A DNA stretch of 18,360 nt from Planctomycetales bacterium (GCA_011772275.1 WVZU01000078.1:1-18360), one strand, 5' to 3'. Shown: positions 6,891 through 13,723, counted from the stretch's first letter. Notes: generated from the letters alone by a model not told the origin. Made by a program: numbers and translations.

Positions 6891-7787
6891 ATGACCGGCC
6901 GTGAGACCTCTCAGCTCCGACCCTCCCCCCGCGCGCCCCACCAACCGCCATCGGCTTCGGGTCCATCGCTTTTGCCTGCCCAGATCGAAGAGTCCGCGTC
7001 ATTTATTCAAGCGCGGTGGTCCAGGCCGCCGCGGGTGGGCATCATCCTCGGTAGCGGACTGGCGCGGCTGGCGGATGGCATGACCGACGCGGTGTACATG
7101 CCATACAAGGAGATACCCCATTTTCTCACAGCGACCGCGGTCGGTCACCAAGGGCGCCTGGTTTGCGGCTGTCTGGCCGGAGTCCCTGTGGTCGTCATGC
7201 AGGGACGCCTCCATGCCTATGAAGGCCATCCGGCCGAACGGATCGCTTTCCCCGTCCGCGTGATGAAACTGCTGGGAATTGAATTATTGATCGTCTCCAA
7301 CGCCAGCGGGGGATTAAATCCGAATTTCCGGTCCGGTGACGTGATGGTTATCGAGGACCACCTGAACTTGATGGGCGTCAACCCTTTGATCGGTATCCAT
7401 GACGATCGGCTTGGCCCCCCTTTTCCCGACATGTCGGCAGCGTACGATCAGGACTTACGCGACCGCGCCATGCAGATCGCGCGACGTGAAAACTTCACCG
7501 CCCACGTTGGCGTTTACGCCGCCATGCGGGGCCCCAACTTCGAGACTCGGGCCGAATATCGATTTTTGCGGCGGATGGGGGCCGACGTGGTTGGCATGTC
7601 GACCGTACCAGAAGTGATCGTGGCCGCTCACGCCGGTTTACCCGTGCTGGCCCTTTCGGTTGTGGCCAACCTCTGCCGCCCCGACGCCCCTGAGAAAACC
7701 AGTGGCGAGCAGGTTGTGGCCGTTGTGGAAGCAGCCGCGCCCAAACTAAAGGCGATTGTGTTGGGTGTCCTGGAGACTATGGGCTAG
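6891..7787 (+). CDS. purine nucleoside phosphorylase, trimeric type (copy 2)
   Basis: This is a tandem paralogue of copy 1, 298 residues as drawn, alignable along its length from residue about 28. It keeps GSGLA, GHQGRLVCG, QGRLHAYEGH, SNASGGLNPNF, GPNFETRAEYR (E218) and VGMSTVPEV. At the base-recognition loop it reads VVAN, so Asn260 replaces Asp236 of copy 1, while the neighbouring Thr (human Thr242) is Ala259. The first 27 residues are Pro/Ser-rich, have no counterpart in copy 1 and may not be translated. A TTG at 6972 would start the protein exactly where the homology begins. Upstream are GGAGGA (6861) and GGGGAG (6871), both far from the ATG at 6891. Role as for copy 1, probably with 6-oxopurine nucleosides. 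Retention of both copies suggests divided substrate ranges. Confidence 0.9.
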   Translation: MTGRETSQLRPSPRAPHQPPSASGPSLLPAQIEESASFIQARWSRPPRVGIILGSGLARLADGMTDAVYMPYKEIPHFLTATAVGHQGRLVCGCLAGVPVVVMQGRLHAYEGHPAERIAFPVRVMKLLGIELLIVSNASGGLNPNFRSGDVMVIEDHLNLMGVNPLIGIHDDRLGPPFPDMSAAYDQDLRDRAMQIARRENFTAHVGVYAAMRGPNFETRAEYRFLRRMGADVVGMSTVPEVIVAAHAGLPVLALSVVANLCRPDAPEKTSGEQVVAVVEAAAPKLKAIVLGVLETMG

Positions 7788-7819
7788 TGGTTCGGCCGAC
7801 GTCGGTGGGTGCCCGTGTC

Positions 7820-7864
7820 GAACAATTTTCGTAAAGGCTGCGGAACCTATGGGGAAAATTGTTC
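7820..7864. promoter_or_regulatory. perfect 11-bp inverted repeat upstream of the pyrimidine phosphorylase gene
   Basis: GAACAATTTTC at 7820-7830 is the exact reverse complement of GAAAATTGTTC at 7854-7864, with a 23-bp spacer. Both arms are AT-rich against a GC-rich background, and the right arm directly abuts a -10-like TACAAT at 7865. An operator for a dimeric repressor, or two half-sites bridged by a loop, is more likely than a terminator because no T-tract follows and the arms are AT-rich. An RNA hairpin in the leader is also possible. Confidence 0.6.
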
Positions 7865-7870
7865 TACAAT
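7842..7870 (+). promoter_or_regulatory. possible promoter for the deoA-cdd-nudix genes
   Basis: TACAAT at 7865-7870 is a good -10 hexamer 44 bp before the ATG at 7915. Seventeen bases upstream is GGAACC (7842-7847), which is a poor sigma70 -35 but resembles the GGAAC core of ECF-sigma -35 elements. The -10 region is not convincingly ECF-like, so the sigma class is undecided. It overlaps the spacer and right arm of the inverted repeat, as expected for a repressible promoter. Confidence 0.35.
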
Positions 7871-7914
7871 GGGTTGCTCCCCATTGACCGATCACTGATC
7901 AGCGACCTTGACCT

Positions 7915-9240
7915 ATGCTGCCTGCGGAGATCATTGCCAAGAAACGGGATGGCCAGTCCTTGACGGCTGAGGAAATCCGCGGGTTCATCCGCGGTTTTTC
8001 CGAGGGCTCGATCCCCGACTATCAAATGGCGGCCCTGGCGATGGCGATTTGCATTCGCGGCATGTCGCCGGACGAGACCGCCGTGCTGACCGCCGAGATG
8101 CTCTCTAGCGGGTCGAGTCTGGAGCGGTTTGACGACCCGCGGCCGCGGGTCGACAAACATTCCACCGGTGGCCTCGGCGATAAGGTCTCGCTGGTGCTCG
8201 CCCCCCTGCTGGCCTGCTGTGACCTGCTGGTGCCCATGATTTCCGGAAGGGGGCTGGGCGCGACGGGCGGGACGCTGGACAAGCTGGAGTCGATCCCTGG
8301 CTTTCGGACCGATTTGTCCAGCGACGAGATTCGGACCGTGACCCGTCAGGTTGGCTGCGTCATCACGGGCACAACGGCCGAGCTGGCCCCGGCCGACAAA
8401 AAATTGTACGCCTTACGCGATGTGACGGCGACCATCGAGTCGGTACCGCTGATCACGTCCAGTATTATGAGCAAGAAACTTGCTGAGAACCTGGATGCCT
8501 TGGCGCTGGATGTAAAATTTGGCCAGGCCAGCTTCATGAAGACGCGGGGCGAAGCCCGCCAGCTGGCCCGCCAGCTGATCCATGTAGGGACCAGCATGAA
8601 CTTGCCAACCACCGCGCTGCTGACCGACATGAACCAGCCCCTGGGGCAGATGATTGGCAATGCCGTCGAGGTTGACGAGGCGGTGGCGACCTTGGAAGGT
8701 GACGGTCCGGCGGATCTGGTGGAACTGGTCTTGGCGCTGGGAGCCGAGCTGCTGGTCGGCGTGGGTAAGGAGCCGAACCGAGAAGAGGCGCTCAAACAAC
8801 TGCGGGGCCATTTGGGATCGGGTCGAGCCCGGCAGAAGTTTGACCAGCTGGTACGGGCGCAAGGTGGAGATCCCGACGCGCCCCGCCCGGTGGCCACGGC
8901 CACCGACTGGCTCGCCGCAGAGCCTGGCTACGTGACTTCCATCGCAGCAGAACAGCTGGGCTGGCTGATCATCGAACTGGGAGGTGGCCGCCAAGTGATG
9001 ACCGACAAAATTCGTCATGACGTGGGCGTTCAGCTGCTGGTCCGCGTGGGCGACCAAGTTTTCCAGGGGCAGCCGTTGTTGCGCCTCTTCGCCGATCCGG
9101 ATGATCTGACAAGGGTGCAGCCAGGGCTTGAACGGATGGTCCAGATCGGCGAGAAACCGGTGCAGGTAGAAAAACTGATTCACCAGAGGCTGGCAAATGA
9201 CGAGCCAGGGGAAGATGAGCCAGGGGAAACTGACGGTTGA
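7915..9240 (+). CDS. deoA: thymidine/pyrimidine-nucleoside phosphorylase
   Basis: This 441-residue enzyme reversibly phosphorolyses thymidine, deoxyuridine and possibly uridine to the free base and (deoxy)ribose-1-phosphate. It has the full family architecture: an N-terminal alpha domain, the glycosyltransferase-like alpha/beta domain and the C-terminal PYNP domain (from about residue 345). Active-site residues are K81-H82-S83 in DKHSTGGLGDK, R168 in YALRDVTATI, S183 and K187, which match E. coli R171, S186 and K190, plus TALLTDMNQPLG. One departure is GLGATGGT, where the usual GLGHTGGT has His; here it is Ala116. The C-terminus has a DEPGE-DEPGE duplication in the region overlapping cdd. I cannot separate DeoA-type from Pdp-type specificity by sequence, so the symbol denotes the family. 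Confidence 0.92.
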   Translation: MLPAEIIAKKRDGQSLTAEEIRGFIRGFSEGSIPDYQMAALAMAICIRGMSPDETAVLTAEMLSSGSSLERFDDPRPRVDKHSTGGLGDKVSLVLAPLLACCDLLVPMISGRGLGATGGTLDKLESIPGFRTDLSSDEIRTVTRQVGCVITGTTAELAPADKKLYALRDVTATIESVPLITSSIMSKKLAENLDALALDVKFGQASFMKTRGEARQLARQLIHVGTSMNLPTTALLTDMNQPLGQMIGNAVEVDEAVATLEGDGPADLVELVLALGAELLVGVGKEPNREEALKQLRGHLGSGRARQKFDQLVRAQGGDPDAPRPVATATDWLAAEPGYVTSIAAEQLGWLIIELGGGRQVMTDKIRHDVGVQLLVRVGDQVFQGQPLLRLFADPDDLTRVQPGLERMVQIGEKPVQVEKLIHQRLANDEPGEDEPGETDG

Positions 9241-9628
9241 GCGGCGGGAGGCGTTAAGCCAGGCCGCCGTGGACGCGCGACGGGCCGCGTACGCACCCTA
9301 TTCCAACTACCCGGTCGGGGCCGCTCTGCTGACGGACTCCGGCGAGATATTTAAAGGCTGCAATGTGGAAAACGGGTCGCTGGGCCTGACGATCTGTGCC
9401 GAACGGGTGGCAGCCGCCGCTGCGGTCACCGCCGGCCAGCGGCAGTTTCTGGCCCTGGCCGTGGCCGCTGCCGGCGGAGCAACCCCCTGCGGTGGCTGCC
9501 GGCAGTTTCTGGCCGAATTCAGCCCAGAATTGCCGGTCCTGTTGGTCGACGTCCAGCAAAAAAACGCGGTGCGGGAGGTCCGGCTGAGCGACCTGTTGCC
9601 CCAACCCTATGGGTTGCAGCGGGGTTGA
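9197..9628 (+). CDS. cdd: cytidine deaminase
   Basis: This 143-residue protein is a small zinc-dependent cytidine/deoxycytidine deaminase (family usual length about 130-145), converting cytidine to uridine in the cytoplasm. Substrate and zinc motifs are AYAPYSNYPVGAAL, GCNVENGSLGL, CAER (C67 as zinc ligand, E69 as catalytic Glu) and PCGGCRQ (C98 and C101 as zinc ligands). The reading frame overlaps the end of the pyrimidine phosphorylase gene by 44 bp, or 26 bp if translation begins at the second ATG at 9215. That ATG has AGGGGA just upstream but very close. The two candidate starts arose within a short duplicated segment. The overlap indicates translational coupling, fitting sequential action: the deaminase makes uridine/deoxyuridine, which the phosphorylase cleaves. 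Confidence 0.93.
   Translation: MTSQGKMSQGKLTVERREALSQAAVDARRAAYAPYSNYPVGAALLTDSGEIFKGCNVENGSLGLTICAERVAAAAAVTAGQRQFLALAVAAAGGATPCGGCRQFLAEFSPELPVLLVDVQQKNAVREVRLSDLLPQPYGLQRG
9202..9228. repeat. short tandem duplication at the deoA/cdd overlap
   Basis: GAGCCAGGGGAA occurs at 9202-9213 and again at 9217-9228, 15 bp apart. In the phosphorylase frame it repeats the pentapeptide DEPGE. In the cdd frame it gives MTSQGK followed by MSQGK, so the duplication has probably doubled the cdd start codon and placed an AGGGGA sequence upstream of the second ATG. Confidence 0.75.
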
Positions 9629-9653
9629 GCGAAGAGTGCGTGGAGGGAAGGTA

Positions 9654-10076
9654 GTGAGTGGCATTTTGCAGGGGGGGGCACGTCGCGGCGTGGTCGCGGT
9701 GATTGAACGTGACGGTTGTCTGCTGGTCATTCGCCGGTCCCAGCACGTGGTTGCGCCCGGTGCGCTCTGTTTTCCCGGCGGCGCGATCCAGCCTGGCGAA
9801 TCGGAACCGGTCGCCCTGATCCGTGAATTGGACGAAGAATTGGGAGTAGCAATCCAGCCGTTGCGGCAGATCTGGCAGAGCGTGACGGACTGGAACGTGC
9901 AAATTTCCTGGTGGCACGCGCATCTACCGCCAGCGGAAGAGCTGCACCCGTGCCAGGCGGAGGTGGCGGCCGTGTACTGGATGACGATCGACGATTTACA
10001 CGATCACGCAGATTTACTGTCAAGCAACCTCGACTTTCTTCAGGGTGTTCGCTCTGGTCAGATCGTGCTGACGTAG
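9654..10076 (+). CDS. Nudix hydrolase
   Basis: This 140-residue protein has a complete Nudix box at residues 43-65: G43, E49, R57-E58, E61-E62 and G64 fit the GX5EX7REUXEEXGU pattern. The sequence around it (VVAPGALCFPGG before, WNVQISWWHAHL after) is of the NUDIX_Hydrolase type. The family hydrolyses nucleoside diphosphates linked to another moiety. The substrate cannot be read from the box, though neighbours suggest a (deoxy)nucleotide. I chose the GTG at 9654 because GGAGGG lies at 9642-9647, six bases upstream, one of the best ribosome binding sites in the window. The frame is open to an ATG at 9609 that would overlap cdd and add 15 residues. It ends 4 bp from the convergent hpt stop, with no room for a separate terminator. 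Confidence 0.88.
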   Translation: MSGILQGGARRGVVAVIERDGCLLVIRRSQHVVAPGALCFPGGAIQPGESEPVALIRELDEELGVAIQPLRQIWQSVTDWNVQISWWHAHLPPAEELHPCQAEVAAVYWMTIDDLHDHADLLSSNLDFLQGVRSGQIVLT

Positions 10077-10080
10077 TCCC

Positions 10081-10602
10081 TTAGCGCAGATCGCTTTCTT
10101 CCAGAGCGGCGAGGTAGGGCAGGTTGCGGTATTCGTCTTGGTAGTCCAGCCCGTAGCCGACGACGAACTGGTCGGGGATTTCAAAACCGACGAAATCGGG
10201 TTCCATGTCGACCTCCTGGCGGCCCTTTTTACGCAGCAGGACGAGTGACTTGATTGAGCGCGGATTCAGGTCCTGCATCCGCTGGATGACCTGATGCAGC
10301 GTGTGCCCCGTGTCGAATATGTCGTCGACCAGGAGGACATCACGGTCGGTGATGTCCGGCATCAACTCGTCGTAGATCGTCAGCTCGCCGCGTAGCGTGG
10401 TGGCGCCATGATAACTGCGAGCCTGCAGGACGCCGACCCGCAGCGGCATCTCGATCAGCCGGATCAGATCTGCCAACAGAATCACACTGCCGGTCAGGAT
10501 GCCGATGGTCGTCAGTGGCTGGTTCTGGTAGTGGGCGTTGATCTGGGCGGCGATCCGCCGCACACCGGCATGCAGTTCGTCTGCGGTCAGTACGGTTTTC
10601 AT
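10081..10602 (-). CDS. hpt: hypoxanthine phosphoribosyltransferase
   Basis: This 173-residue type I phosphoribosyltransferase condenses hypoxanthine (and often guanine) with PRPP to give IMP/GMP in the cytoplasm. The PRPP-binding motif is VLLVDDIFDTGHTL (residues 89-102). The first loop is LTGSVILLADLIR (36-48), close to the LLKGS-FLADL pattern of bacterial Hpt. The flexible loop region is ARSYHGATTLRGEL, and the C-terminal base-binding segment is PDFVGFEIPDQFVVGYGLDYQDEYR in outline (FVGFEIP, VGYGLDY). Length is typical. It is the last gene of the minus-strand unit, 51 bp after the nucleoside transporter, and recycles the base that the purine phosphorylases across the convergent junction release. 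No clear ribosome binding site. Confidence 0.94.
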   Translation of the reverse strand: MKTVLTADELHAGVRRIAAQINAHYQNQPLTTIGILTGSVILLADLIRLIEMPLRVGVLQARSYHGATTLRGELTIYDELMPDITDRDVLLVDDIFDTGHTLHQVIQRMQDLNPRSIKSLVLLRKKGRQEVDMEPDFVGFEIPDQFVVGYGLDYQDEYRNLPYLAALEESDLR

Positions 10603-10653
10603 CAGCTTCGCGGGTTTCGTTTGGGGAAGTGGATCGTTGATGGGGTGGGTCCT

Positions 10654-12135
10654 TCAGACGAGCACGCCGGCGACACAGGCGGTCATGAAGGCGGCCAGGG
10701 TGCCGCCGATCATGGCCCGCAAGCCTAGCCGAGCCAGGTCGCCCCGCCGCTGGGGGGCGATGACGCCAATGCCCCCCAACTGGATTCCGATCGAGCCGAA
10801 ATTGGCAAAGCCGCACAGGGCGTAGGTAAGGATGCGCACCGACCGTTCGCTCAGCGGGCTGGCCGCACCCGTATCGATCCAGCGGCTCAGTTTGTCATAA
10901 GCAATAAATTCGTTGGCGACCATCTTGATCCCCAACAGCTCGCCTGCCAAAAAACACTCATTTTTCGGAATCCCCATGATCCAGGCCAGCGGCCAGAAGA
11001 GGTAGCTCAACCCTCGTTCCAAGGACCACTCCCACTGTTGCCCCCAGAGGGAATTGATATAGCCGCCCATGGCCCCCAGCGCGGTGTTGAACAGGGCGAT
11101 GAAAGCGAGAAAGGCGATCAACATGGCGCCGACGTTCAGTGCCAGTTTTAGCCCGTCGGCAGCCCCCTTGGCCGCGGCCTCGATCAGGTTCGCGTCCTTT
11201 TCTTCCACCTCCAGCTCGACATGGCCCATCGTCATCGAGTGCTCAGTTTCCGGCTGCATGACTTTGGCGATCAGCAGGGCGGCGGGGGCCGAGATAAAGG
11301 ATGCCGTGACGAGGTGACCTGCCGGGATGCCCATCTGCACGTAGGCGGCCAGGACGCCTCCGGCAATCGTGGCAAATCCCCCCACCATCACCGCGTTCAA
11401 TTCGGACATCGTCATGCGACCTACATAGGGGCGTATCGCCAGCGGGGCTTCGGTCTGCCCCACAAAAATATTCGCGGCGGCCGAAAGGCTCTCCGCACCG
11501 CTCGTCCCCAACGTCCGTTGCATGATCCAGGCAAAAAATGCCACCACCCGCTGCATGACACCCAGATAATAGAGGACGGTCATCAGTGCCGAAAAAAAGA
11601 TGATTGTCGGCAGGACGCCAAACGCAAACGAGGTCAGCAGCTGCCGAGTGCGCGGAAAGTTTTTTTCACGAAACGCTTCCACCTCTGTCGCGATCGCGTA
11701 GGACACTTCTTTTTCCCACGAAGCATCGTCTAAATCAAACTCCCGTGTGGCGTCTCCTACCGTGATCTGCACGGTGCCTTCGCGACCTTTCAGGCGAGCG
11801 ACGACGTCGCGGATCGGCTTGTCCAGGTTGTCGCGAATTCCCCGAAAATCGCATTTTACGCCATCCAACAATACGGGCACTTCGATCTCGGCGTTGGCCT
11901 CGAACATGAAAAGCGACCCCGCATCCGCGCTGCGGATTACCGTCGTAAAGAAATCCCCAATCCCTTTGAAGATCACCGCGCCGGGGGTCGTCTTGAGGAT
12001 CAAGACTGCAAAGAAAAACTGCAACAGCAGCCCGCCGATGATGACGCGGAACTGAATTTTTCGCTTGTGCGAACTCATCAGCCACGCCAGGCCAATCATC
12101 ACGAACAGGCCGCAAAAGCTGATCAGGCGTTCCAT
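10654..12135 (-). CDS. nupC: concentrative nucleoside transporter (CNT/NupC family) with an extra soluble insert
   Basis: This 493-residue membrane protein takes up nucleosides by cation symport. Nucleoside-site motifs of the CNT family are present: GQTEAP (residues 226-231, hairpin HP1), VANEFIAY (E409) and CGFANFGSIG (N445, S448), which match the Gln-Thr-Glu, Glu332 and Asn368/Ser371 positions of the Vibrio CNT. Two N-terminal membrane segments (about 4-20, 30-47) precede an unusual hydrophilic insert of about 85 residues (about 79-167). The usual core then resumes at FGVLPTIIFFSALM. Typical bacterial NupC proteins of about 400 residues have only a short loop there. I chose the ATG at 12135. 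An upstream ATG at 12189 would add 18 polar residues. It sits between a transglutaminase-like gene (65 bp upstream) and hpt. The gene symbol denotes the family. Confidence 0.9.
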   Translation of the reverse strand: MERLISFCGLFVMIGLAWLMSSHKRKIQFRVIIGGLLLQFFFAVLILKTTPGAVIFKGIGDFFTTVIRSADAGSLFMFEANAEIEVPVLLDGVKCDFRGIRDNLDKPIRDVVARLKGREGTVQITVGDATREFDLDDASWEKEVSYAIATEVEAFREKNFPRTRQLLTSFAFGVLPTIIFFSALMTVLYYLGVMQRVVAFFAWIMQRTLGTSGAESLSAAANIFVGQTEAPLAIRPYVGRMTMSELNAVMVGGFATIAGGVLAAYVQMGIPAGHLVTASFISAPAALLIAKVMQPETEHSMTMGHVELEVEEKDANLIEAAAKGAADGLKLALNVGAMLIAFLAFIALFNTALGAMGGYINSLWGQQWEWSLERGLSYLFWPLAWIMGIPKNECFLAGELLGIKMVANEFIAYDKLSRWIDTGAASPLSERSVRILTYALCGFANFGSIGIQLGGIGVIAPQRRGDLARLGLRAMIGGTLAAFMTACVAGVLV

Positions 12136-12200
12136 GGGGGCGAAGGGTGCGGTGTGAGTACGGAGTCGTGCGTCCTGCGCGTTCGGCAACTCAGGGGAAC

Positions 12201-13154
12201 TTACGGACGATCGATCACGTCGCGGATGAAGGCGACTTCGGGTTTGTTGCCACCGGAGACCTCGCGGATCTGCAGATGTTCGGCCACGTAGCGTTGCGGT
12301 TTGCGCAGTTCCGGTACGCGGAAGTTGTCCCCCTTTTGCAGAATGGGGCGAAATTCAGGAATGCTGCCAAAGGCCCGCGCGCCGGCCGCTTGGCAGGGAA
12401 ACCAGGTTCCCTGGCCGTTTTTGTCCTTCAGGTAAAACTCCGGATAGCAGTGGCCCGGTACCCAGACGGTTCGAGCGGGTATGTTTTGGACGCGGCACAG
12501 AGCGATAAACAGTGACGACAGTTCCTCGCAGTCCCCCTTGCCGTCGCGCAGGGCGGCGTAGGCTCCTTTGATCGGTCCCCGTTCGTATTTCACATGCTGC
12601 CGCACCCAGTCGTAGATCGCTTCGACTTTCTGCCAGTCCCCGTCCACGTCGGCGACCGCCTCCCGCGCCGCTTTGCGAATCTGGCTGCGTTGGGTCTCAA
12701 TGTAGGGGCTGGCGTTGAGGAACGGTCGCACTTCCCGACTGGGCCGCGAGGGAATCGAATAGTCGTCGGTATTCTGCGGCGCCAAGATCGCTCGACGAGT
12801 CACCTCGTACACCACGACCGCCCGCGCCGTTTCCGTCGGGCCCAGCTGGGGGATCTGGACGACCATCCGACGAACCGTGGGACCCAGTTCTTCGATCCGG
12901 ATGCTGCCGACTTGGGGCGAGGCTTGCTGGTCGACCTCGACCACCGTCTGTTCCGGCCAGGGTCGGGGTACCGGCGTCATCGCGGTCAGATCGATCAGAG
13001 GGCTGCCAGTGGCCTTGATGACCACGCCCACTTTCAGCCGCCGGGTCTGGGGTGGGCCGAGCCGCGCGGAGTGGCTGGCCGCCTCGTCCAGAAATTGCGC
13101 GGCGGCGCTACTGACGGCCAACGACAGGATTAACAAGCAAAAGACTGCGCGCAC
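12201..13154 (-). CDS. exported transglutaminase-like domain protein
   Basis: This 317-residue protein begins with a clear signal peptide (MRAVFCLLILSLAVSSAAA, cleavage near residue 19-20), so it is periplasmic or exported. Residues about 155-265 are a transglutaminase-like (papain-fold) core: a helix with IYDWVRQHVKYE, then GKGDCEELSSLFIALCR with the nucleophile C209, and VPGHCYPEFYL with H235. The third triad residue, usually Asp after W-x-P, is not evident: the segment reads TWFPCQAAG, with Cys254-Gln255. Residues 35-125 form a beta-rich N-terminal domain. Activity could be peptidase, crosslinking or none. The start is a GTG at 13154. It is the first gene of the unit with the transporter and hpt, but I cannot derive a role in nucleoside uptake from it. 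Confidence 0.82.
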   Translation of the reverse strand: MRAVFCLLILSLAVSSAAAQFLDEAASHSARLGPPQTRRLKVGVVIKATGSPLIDLTAMTPVPRPWPEQTVVEVDQQASPQVGSIRIEELGPTVRRMVVQIPQLGPTETARAVVVYEVTRRAILAPQNTDDYSIPSRPSREVRPFLNASPYIETQRSQIRKAAREAVADVDGDWQKVEAIYDWVRQHVKYERGPIKGAYAALRDGKGDCEELSSLFIALCRVQNIPARTVWVPGHCYPEFYLKDKNGQGTWFPCQAAGARAFGSIPEFRPILQKGDNFRVPELRKPQRYVAEHLQIREVSGGNKPEVAFIRDVIDRP

Positions 13155-13184
13155 CGGAACGTCTCAAGAGCCTGAACGGGAAAA

Positions 13185-13226
13185 CCGGGCAAACAGATCA
13201 CCCCCGCCGGGCAAACGGATCACCCC
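13185..13226. repeat. pair of 20-bp direct repeats upstream of the transglutaminase-like gene
   Basis: CCGGGCAAAC[A/G]GATCACCCC occurs at 13185-13204 and 13207-13226 with one mismatch, spaced 22 bp apart (about two helical turns). The repeats lie 31-72 bp upstream of the GTG at 13154, where an operator would act on the transporter/hpt unit. Same-face spacing fits a DNA-binding protein, but a chance local duplication is also possible. Confidence 0.7.
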
Positions 13227-13400
13227 TGCGTACCATCCTACCGGATAGCAAGTCGCTTTGACATGCGATTTTCGCTGCGAAAGGCGTGCGGAGCATCGGT
13301 TGGCTCGTCGGTCGAGGTCCCCGCCCTCCCGAGAATCCGCTCACCAGCTGACCAGCTGTCGAAAGGCAGACCGCCCGCTGCTCGCTGGCCGAACCGCGAC

Positions 13401-13414
13401 GCCCGCGGCCGGGC
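13401..13414 (-). terminator. possible hairpin downstream of the lipoprotein gene
   Basis: On the minus strand GCCCG and CGGGC flank a 4-nt loop, 24 bp after the lipoprotein stop. There is no T-tract, so intrinsic termination is doubtful. The rest of the 284-bp gap 13155-13438 shows only the direct repeats at 13185-13226 and a short palindrome TTTCGCTGCGAAA at 13270-13282. Confidence 0.25.
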
Positions 13415-13438
13415 CCGTGGAAAATTGTCAGCAGCTTG

Positions 13439-13723
13439 TTAGTTGCCGGGTGCTGGAGCCAGCGTGGGGGGGGCAGTGCTTCCTGCCGGCAGGCCGCCAC
13501 GAACGGGGGGGCCGACAACCGTGCCACCGATCATGCCGCCGGAAACATATCCATCCCCGATCATGGTCGCCCCGGAACCGCAAGGGCCACATGGCGAACA
13601 ACTCGATCCGCACCCCGGCCCGCTCCAGCCCATCCAAGGGCCACAGCAGCCCCTGCCCCAGCCGCAGCCAGACATAGCCAGTGGCAGAATCGCCAAAGTC
13701 ATCAGCACGATAAGCTTTTTCAT
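13439..13723 (-). CDS. small Cys/Gly-rich lipoprotein
   Basis: This is a 94-residue protein. Residues 1-20 form a lipoprotein signal peptide: MKK, the hydrophobic core LIVLMTLAILPLAM, then SGC with Cys20 as the likely lipidated residue. The mature part is rich in Gly, Cys, Pro and Ser (GWGRGCCGP, SSCSPCGPCGSG) and ends in an Ala/Pro-rich tail. Such low-complexity exported proteins are common in planctomycetes and have no assigned function. The Cys-rich stretch could bind metal or form disulfides. GGAG lies about 9 bases upstream of the ATG at 13723, supporting this start. It is transcribed away from the hydrolase-like gene at 13846 and may share regulatory sequence with it. Confidence 0.7.
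   Translation of the reverse strand: MKKLIVLMTLAILPLAMSGCGWGRGCCGPWMGWSGPGCGSSCSPCGPCGSGATMIGDGYVSGGMIGGTVVGPPVRGGLPAGSTAPPTLAPAPGN

Noticed and set aside
5842..7002. Minus-strand 386-codon open frame
   Set aside because: It is antisense to deoC and both PNP genes, which carry complete catalytic motifs.
10077..10080. Terminator between the convergent Nudix and hpt genes
   Set aside because: Only 4 bp separate the stops and I see no stem with a T-tract there.
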